Part shown: piece after piece, positions 59,507-64,000 of the stretch
How positions within the stretch are numbered: position 1 is the first letter of the stretch
Layout: each line of letters starts with the position of its first letter
Assembly (NCBI RefSeq): GCF_001750685.1
Contig: NZ_CP017269.1
Location: 3,079,416-3,143,415, forward strand
Source of the DNA: Geosporobacter ferrireducens
GTDB taxonomy: Bacteria > Bacillota > Clostridia > Peptostreptococcales > Thermotaleaceae
Direction: 5' to 3'
DNA: 64,000 nt
Program-made: the position numbers and the translations under genes
Notes under the pieces: model-generated
What the model was told of the DNA's origin: nothing
What the model saw: the letters and a program-made list of their open reading frames with translations, nothing else
The model's database searches: none

Positions 59507-60380
59507 AGCCCATACCCCCCAACTCATAAATAAAAATTTCCTCCAGTGTTAGAGGTAATATATCAAGTACCACAGGATTTTCTTTTTGTACCTTAGATAA
59601 CAACTTTTCTTTGTTTCCCTTCACAATCAGGAGCAGAACGCTGCCGTTCTGGGAAGAATGGAGAACCTCCTCCTTAGAGAGAAATTCTTTAGGAACCTCA
59701 CTAGAGAAGGCAATCTGCAGTTTGTGGATATCAGACTTGACATTGTCTAATTCTCTTTCAACTACAATTTTACCGTTGTGCAGGATTCCCACATGATCGC
59801 AGACATCCTCCAATTCTCTGAGATTATGGGAGGATACCAATACGGTTGTTTGCTGCTCTGCCACATCTTGGAGCAGCAGATTCCAAACTTTTTTCCGCAT
59901 TACAGGATCTAGTCCGTCAACAGGTTCATCTAGAATCATCAACTGAGGAATCGTGCAGATGCTTAGCCAAAAGGCTACCTGCTTTTGCATTCCCTTAGAG
60001 AGGCGGGTAATTCTTCTATTGCTGTTAATCGGGAATACTTGTTTTAAAAGTTCATATCTTTCCCAACTCCAATTTGGATATATGCTGGCATAAAATTTTG
60101 CCATGTCATCAATTGTATACTGGGAAAAGAAATATAGATCGTCTGATATGTATCCGATAGAAGATTTAATATCAGGATTCTCATAGACCGGTTTCCCCTG
60201 GACCAGAACGGTACCTGAATCTTGTTGATATATACCGATGAGATGTTTAATCAGTGTAGTTTTTCCTGCTCCGTTAGGTCCTAAAAGTCCATAAACAGAC
60301 CCTTCTTTTACATGTAAATTAAGACTGTCCAGTGCTTTAAATTCACCGAAGTGTTTGGTTAGCTCTTTTACTTCAATCAT
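59481..60380 (-). CDS. ABC transporter ATP-binding protein
   Basis: This 299-residue ATPase has Walker A GPNGAGKTTLIK (about 34-45), signature LSKGMQKQVAFW (about 127-138), Walker B LMILDEPVDGLD (about 146-157) and the switch histidine in LVSSHNLREL. The C-terminal 80 residues are a typical accessory domain of YtrB-like pumps. The start overlaps the GntR stop (ATGA), so all three genes form one operon. Confidence 0.94.
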   Translation of the reverse strand: MIEVKELTKHFGEFKALDSLNLHVKEGSVYGLLGPNGAGKTTLIKHLIGIYQQDSGTVLVQGKPVYENPDIKSSIGYISDDLYFFSQYTIDDMAKFYASIYPNWSWERYELLKQVFPINSNRRITRLSKGMQKQVAFWLSICTIPQLMILDEPVDGLDPVMRKKVWNLLLQDVAEQQTTVLVSSHNLRELEDVCDHVGILHNGKIVVERELDNVKSDIHKLQIAFSSEVPKEFLSKEEVLHSSQNGSVLLLIVKGNKEKLLSKVQKENPVVLDILPLTLEEIFIYELGGMGYDIQNITI

Positions 60381-60760
60381 TCGGTATTATTTCCCCCCTT
60401 TTGAAAAATAGCATCGATACAGCGTATAAGCTGCTCCTTTTGTACATTCAAATACATTAGTTCTGCGGCAATTCTCTCCAGTTCTGCCATCAGTTCATTG
60501 CATCTGCCTTGATTTACTGTATTATCCAATGGTGTTACAAAGCTTCCTTTCCCCCGGATGGAGTAAATAAATCCCTCCGTTTCAAGATCCTTATAGGATT
60601 TTTGAATGGTGTTGGGATTGATCGTAAGGGTTTGAGCCAGTTCACGCACTGATGGAATCTTCTCATTGGCTTTCAAAACTCCATTAATCATTAGAAACTT
60701 CATTTTTTCTTTAATTTGCTCATACAAGGGTCTCCGGTCTTTAAAATCTAACTGGAACAT
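60377..60760 (-). CDS. YtrA-type GntR transcriptional regulator
   Basis: This 127-residue short GntR protein has the winged helix-turn-helix (KIPSVRELAQTLTINPNTIQ, about 36-55, then KSYKDLETEGFIYSIRGKGS). A short C-terminal dimerisation helix replaces a ligand domain, as in YtrA. It likely represses this operon. The start is ATG 60760 with AGGAGGT 5 bases upstream; a GTG 6 bases earlier overlaps that site. A palindromic operator lies just upstream. Confidence 0.9.
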   Translation of the reverse strand: MFQLDFKDRRPLYEQIKEKMKFLMINGVLKANEKIPSVRELAQTLTINPNTIQKSYKDLETEGFIYSIRGKGSFVTPLDNTVNQGRCNELMAELERIAAELMYLNVQKEQLIRCIDAIFQKGGNNTE

Positions 60761-60797
60761 AGGCACCTCCTAACTGTACTATAAACAATAATACACT

Positions 60798-60813
60798 TAA
60801 TACAGTTGTATTA
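60798..60813 (-). promoter_or_regulatory. Operator of the YtrA-type regulator
   Basis: TAATACAGTTGTATTA is an inverted repeat with 7-base arms, about 40 bases before the regulator gene. A second half site (AACTGTA) lies near 60771. The 330-base gap to 61090 otherwise holds only a 25-codon ORF (60985-61059) that I would not call a gene. Confidence 0.55.
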
Positions 60814-61090
60814 TATATCCATACGCTATTCCTGTCAAGAATTTATTTAAAAAGCACCGGGGAAGATCGTCTAATTTAGTAAATTTTACACGGCATTGAA
60901 CAAGAAAAGATCAACATATATAATGATATGGAGGGATATAAAATACATAAAGGATTGATTGTATGATGAAGAAGATAAAATAAGGTGAGACATCCTGCCC
61001 AAGGGGAAAAACGGAAATTTCTTGAAGGAATAAGGGAACTAAAAGAGAAGTATCTGTAATATAAACACGATTAGATATTGGAGGTGCATT

Positions 61091-61510
61091 GTGGAAAAAT
61101 ATCAATTTATTTTTAATGAAAAAATCTATACCCTTAGTCAAGAAAACTGTAGTGAATGGATCAATGATGAAATACATCCCGTTAAAGGAATTGAAATTGT
61201 CGATATACTAGAACTGCTAAGTCAACATGAAGAGGTTGATTTTGATATCACCTATTATGGTGAGCCTTGCCCTGATTGCTTGGCCAATAAAACTGAGAAA
61301 GCGAAACATTTTCCATTCTTGGAATATCACTTTTATCTTTTTGCAAAAAATGGTGAATATATAATGAGCAGCATATCACCAGCCTATAAGGATACCTCCT
61401 TTGATAAACTGCTAAAGAAGGAGAAAGCGGATAACAGCTATATTGCAAGTATTATCTTATGTATGAACTGCGGGAGCTATTCTATAGAAATTGAACAATG
61501 TGAAATATGA
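61091..61510 (+). CDS. Uncharacterised CxxC-containing protein (possibly DUF3785)
   Basis: This 139-residue soluble protein has two CxxC pairs, CPDC near residue 57 and CMNC near 124, which could bind zinc. The start pattern YQFIFNEKIYTLSQENCSEW followed by HPVKGIEIVDILELL resembles the DUF3785 family of clostridia, but I am not certain. GTG 61091 has GGAGGTG upstream. It is a single gene flanked by repeats. Confidence 0.7.
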   Translation: MEKYQFIFNEKIYTLSQENCSEWINDEIHPVKGIEIVDILELLSQHEEVDFDITYYGEPCPDCLANKTEKAKHFPFLEYHFYLFAKNGEYIMSSISPAYKDTSFDKLLKKEKADNSYIASIILCMNCGSYSIEIEQCEI

Positions 61511-61539
61511 AAATAAATGTATTTTTGAAAGGATTGACC

Positions 61540-61666
61540 TCGTGTCGTGCCGGAAAACTGAGAATCCTTATTTATCCATCCAAGACCGTAGGGGACGACA
61601 CATAGGTCGTCCCCTGCCAAGATCTGAAAAACAAGGAGTCTTAAATTTCTCAGTCACAGATCTATA
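61540..61666. repeat. MITE-like repeat, copy 5 (left end missing)
   Basis: The right terminal repeat TTCTCAGTCACAGATCTATA is at 61647-61666. The interior GAGAATCCTTATTTATCCAT and the GGGGACGACACATAGGTCGT hairpin match copies 1 and 4. Confidence 0.7.
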
Positions 61667-61777
61667 CATAGATTTAAATATTTAATATATTTTTATGAAA
61701 TTTTTATATTTGCTTTATTTGGAATTTAATTTCATTTTTTATAATGATCTCATCAATAAAAAGGAGGTCATTTTTTT

Positions 61778-62449
61778 ATGAACAAAATCAAATTAATGTA
61801 TGATGTGGTAAAGACTTTAAAAGAAAAGCAGGTTTTTAAGGGTACATTAAAAGCAGAAGCGAAGAAAGACCAGGTAAAAGTGTTTAGCCTCATAAAAGAT
61901 TTTGAGAAAAATACTGTTAGTGGTCAAGTCAAATCAAAAATTAGTACCATGTTGGACTATGAAGGAAAAAGCATAAAACATGAAAGCAGTACGGAGTTTA
62001 ACCTGCAGGATTGTTGTGACAGCAAGCACCATGATTTTATGAGAAAAATGCATGGGCATCATCGCCATGAGGGAATGAAATGCTGCGGGGTCAAAAGTAA
62101 GCTGTCAAAGCTTGCATTCATACTTAATGTGCTGAACAATATGCAGGTAGAGGAGCTGGAGGACAAGGGGGTACTGCTATCCGTCCATATTGATGAAGTG
62201 CCGGAAGAATTAAAAAATGTCCTCCAAGAAAAGATACAGCATAAGGAGGAACAACATGGAAGCGAACAGCAATGCTGCTGCATGAAAGATTTCTGTTTTA
62301 CAGAAGATATAAATGTATTTATAAAAATACAAATTAACAAGGACAGCGAGTTAGAAAAGGCAGTAGTGATTGTCGGCGGGAAGCAGAAAAATGAATCGGG
62401 AGAACAGAAGGATATCAATATAGAAGCTGAGTTAAACTTAATTTGGTAA
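61778..62449 (+). CDS. Uncharacterised Cys/His-rich protein
   Basis: This 223-residue protein has no signal peptide. The outer parts are beta-rich (VFKGTLKAEAKKDQVKVFSL). The middle has cysteine and histidine clusters: CCDSKHHDF (about 74-82), MHGHHRHEGMKCCGVK (about 86-101) and QQCCCMKDFC (about 164-173). This pattern suggests metal binding. It lies before the two-component system at 62608 and may be its target or an independent stress protein. AAGGAGGTC lies before the ATG. I do not recognise the family. Confidence 0.72.
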   Translation: MNKIKLMYDVVKTLKEKQVFKGTLKAEAKKDQVKVFSLIKDFEKNTVSGQVKSKISTMLDYEGKSIKHESSTEFNLQDCCDSKHHDFMRKMHGHHRHEGMKCCGVKSKLSKLAFILNVLNNMQVEELEDKGVLLSVHIDEVPEELKNVLQEKIQHKEEQHGSEQQCCCMKDFCFTEDINVFIKIQINKDSELEKAVVIVGGKQKNESGEQKDINIEAELNLIW

Positions 62450-62463
62450 AGGGAATCTTAAGT

Positions 62464-62555
62464 TTCTCAGTCACACATCTATAAGGAAAATATTTAGGGA
62501 TAACTTATGAATATAAGGGTGTTAAAAATAAGCATTTTAACGCCCTTATATTCTA
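62464..62555. repeat. MITE-like terminus (copy 6) followed by a hairpin
   Basis: A lone right terminus TTCTCAGTCACACATCTATA (62464-62483) lies 15 bases after the Cys-rich gene. A 19-bp hairpin with one mismatch follows (GAATATAAGGGTGTTAAAA 62509-62527, complement 62535-62553) and may end its transcript. Confidence 0.65.
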
Positions 62556-62607
62556 TAGAAAAAAAGTGTTATAATAGAGGAAAAAATTAGTATATAAGGG
62601 GATCAAT

Positions 62608-63723
62608 ATGTATACAAGACGTAAATATATGCATCAATGTTTTCATATGGATTATGAACAGCGCTGCTGGTATCATAAAGATTTTCATCTATACCATCGA
62701 TGTCTTCGATGGGGAAGGCCATTGGTTTTTATTTTTCATCTGTCTATCTTGTATTTGTTGTTTAAATGGATTGGCAATCAAACAGTCAGCATTTTTTTTG
62801 CAGTGTTTATCAGTATTAAGGAAATCATTCATCTATCCTTTCTGTGGCGGTTAGAGAATAAAATATTTAAACCTATGGATCAGCTTAAAGCGGCAGTGGA
62901 TGAAATTGCAAAAGGCAATTACAATGTAAAAGTTGAATATGAGGTAACCAATGAATTTGGCGTACTAATACATTCTTTTAATAAGATGGCAGAGCAGTTA
63001 CAGCAAAGTGAGAAAGTAAAACTGGCCTATGAAGAAAATCGGAAGACACTGATTGCAAATATTTCCCATGACCTGAAAACACCCATCGCATCTATTCAGG
63101 GATATATAGAGGCAATTCGGGATGGCTTTGTTGAATCACAGGAAAAAGTCAATAAATACCTTAAAATCATACACCATAACACTATCTATATGAATAAGCT
63201 CATTGATGATCTTTTCCTCTTTTCCAAGTTAGATATGGAAAAGCTGGATTTTCAATACGAAGATATAGAGATTCGTCCTTATATGGAAGACCTGATGGAA
63301 GAGTTCAAATTTGATTTAGAGGAGAGGCAAATTCAATTTACGTATAAGGATAAGGTGGCTTCGAAACATTATGTTCGCTTAGATAGAAAAAGGATTCAGC
63401 AGGCAATAAGAAATATTATCGGCAATGCAGTTAAATATGGGAATAAAGAGAATCTGGCGATAGAGGTAGGACTGCTTTTTCAGAATGATCTTGTATGTAT
63501 TGAAATAAAAGACAATGGACCAGGAATCTCTACGGATAAGCTCCCTTATATTTTTAATAGATTTTACCGAATCGATCATGAACGTACCAAGGATTTTATG
63601 AGTACAGGCCTTGGGTTAGCAATCGCCAAAGAACTCGTAGAGGCACATGGCGGCAAAATCACTGTGTCAAGCATTGCAGAAGAAGGAAGCTGTTTTACAA
63701 TCATGCTTCCAGTTGTCAAATAG
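62608..63723 (+). CDS. Membrane sensor histidine kinase
   Basis: This 371-residue kinase has an N-terminus rich in His, Tyr and Cys (YMHQCFHMDYEQRCWYHKDF), possibly metal-sensing, and two short membrane helices at about 44-75 with hardly any exterior loop. A HAMP linker (about 87-135) and HisKA with H154 (ISHDLKTPIAS) follow. The HATPase has an N box (IRNIIGNAVKYG), KDNGPGI and GLGLAIAKELV. With no sensor domain it is of the intramembrane or short-loop type. GGGGATC lies before the ATG. The partner regulator follows 19 bases later. Confidence 0.92.
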   Translation: MYTRRKYMHQCFHMDYEQRCWYHKDFHLYHRCLRWGRPLVFIFHLSILYLLFKWIGNQTVSIFFAVFISIKEIIHLSFLWRLENKIFKPMDQLKAAVDEIAKGNYNVKVEYEVTNEFGVLIHSFNKMAEQLQQSEKVKLAYEENRKTLIANISHDLKTPIASIQGYIEAIRDGFVESQEKVNKYLKIIHHNTIYMNKLIDDLFLFSKLDMEKLDFQYEDIEIRPYMEDLMEEFKFDLEERQIQFTYKDKVASKHYVRLDRKRIQQAIRNIIGNAVKYGNKENLAIEVGLLFQNDLVCIEIKDNGPGISTDKLPYIFNRFYRIDHERTKDFMSTGLGLAIAKELVEAHGGKITVSSIAEEGSCFTIMLPVVK

Positions 63724-63742
63724 TACGAGGGGAGTATTGTCT

Positions 63743-64000
63743 ATGAAACAAATATTGATTATTGAAGATGATATCAACATCGCAGAATTAGAGCGAGATT
63801 ATCTTCAACTTAATGGTTATAAAGCAGATATTGTTCAAGATGGAATGCAGGGGCTTAAAAAGGCCATATCCGGCTTTTATGATGTAGTCCTTGTAGATTT
63901 GATGCTGCCGAATAAAAATGGATATGAGATTATACAGGAGATTCGAAAGGTTTTAGAGATTCCGGTCATCGTTATTTCTGCCCGAAACGAAGATATTGAT
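63743..64000 (+). CDS. Response regulator, cut by the window end
   Basis: Eighty-six codons of a receiver domain are present, with D9/D10, phosphoacceptor D52 (VLVDLMLPNKNG) and the conserved S/T in VIVISARNEDI. The gene runs off the window, so the output domain is not visible, although an OmpR type is expected next to such a kinase. GAGGGGAG lies before the ATG. Confidence 0.9.
   Translation, partial: MKQILIIEDDINIAELERDYLQLNGYKADIVQDGMQGLKKAISGFYDVVLVDLMLPNKNGYEIIQEIRKVLEIPVIVISARNEDID

Noticed and set aside
60985..61059. 25-codon GTG ORF with a charged peptide (EKRKFLEGIRELKEKYL)
   Set aside because: No ribosome site at the correct distance, and too short to judge; possibly a gene fragment.

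Overview
The window is a 64-kb chromosomal segment of a low-GC, Gram-positive anaerobe of the class Clostridia. This rests on AT-rich codon use, strong AGGAGG-type ribosome sites, GTG and TTG starts, a PBSX-like tail locus, UbiD, BCCT and TRAP transporters, and many GntR and two-component regulators. I cannot name the species from the sequence alone.

Region 1 (1-11.3 kb) is a regulatory and envelope region. It has an XRE-cupin regulator, a secreted protein of unknown function, two two-component systems (1911-4513 forward, 8244-10401 reverse), an ECF sigma factor with a large membrane anti-sigma or RseB-like partner, a nitroreductase and a foldase-like lipoprotein. A family of palindromic, MITE-like intergenic repeats lies between these genes and recurs near 56 and 62 kb.

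Region 2 (11.5-29 kb) is a contractile-tail locus of the PBSX/xkd type with tail sheath, tube, a chaperone with a canonical -1 slippery site, a very short tape measure, baseplate, fibres, holin/XhlA and an M15 peptidase. There is no terminase, portal or capsid gene, so it is best read as an R-type tailocin. It is headed by a perfect LexA box, a sigma-like activator gene and duplicated leader repeats. It carries two baseplate-J/XkdU-plus-fibre modules, one of which ends in a kelch-like propeller fibre.

Region 3 (29-36 kb) holds a UbiD decarboxylase, a TMEM165/GDT1-like transporter with an extra C-terminal domain, an HMA metal-binding gene broken by a palindrome, a MATE exporter and a TraB-family protein.

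Region 4 (36-57.4 kb) is a uronate catabolic region: gntR-kduI-kduD; gntR2; uxuA on the reverse strand; a TRAP transporter (dctP, dctQ, dctM); a zinc alcohol dehydrogenase; a mannonate oxidoreductase-type SDR; and kdgK, beyond an IS21-family element that has landed in a terminator. Four promoters share a motif overlapping the -10 box, which suggests one GntR regulon.

Inside region 4 sits what I regard as the most interesting system (38.6-45.6 kb). A sigma-54 promoter with two identical 15-bp palindromes upstream precedes an operon of a BCCT betaine transporter, a multi-cluster ferredoxin-like protein, an aromatic ammonia-lyase homologue that lacks the Ala-Ser-Gly cofactor (MIO) triad, and a small membrane protein. 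It is followed by a chemoreceptor whose cytoplasmic C-terminus is a betaine-binding (OpuAC-type) domain. I infer uptake, sensing and trimethylamine elimination of a betaine such as ergothioneine.

Region 5 (57.5-64 kb) holds a YtrA-type GntR/ABC transporter operon on the reverse strand, two uncharacterised proteins (one Cys/His-rich), and a two-component system whose response regulator runs off the window end.
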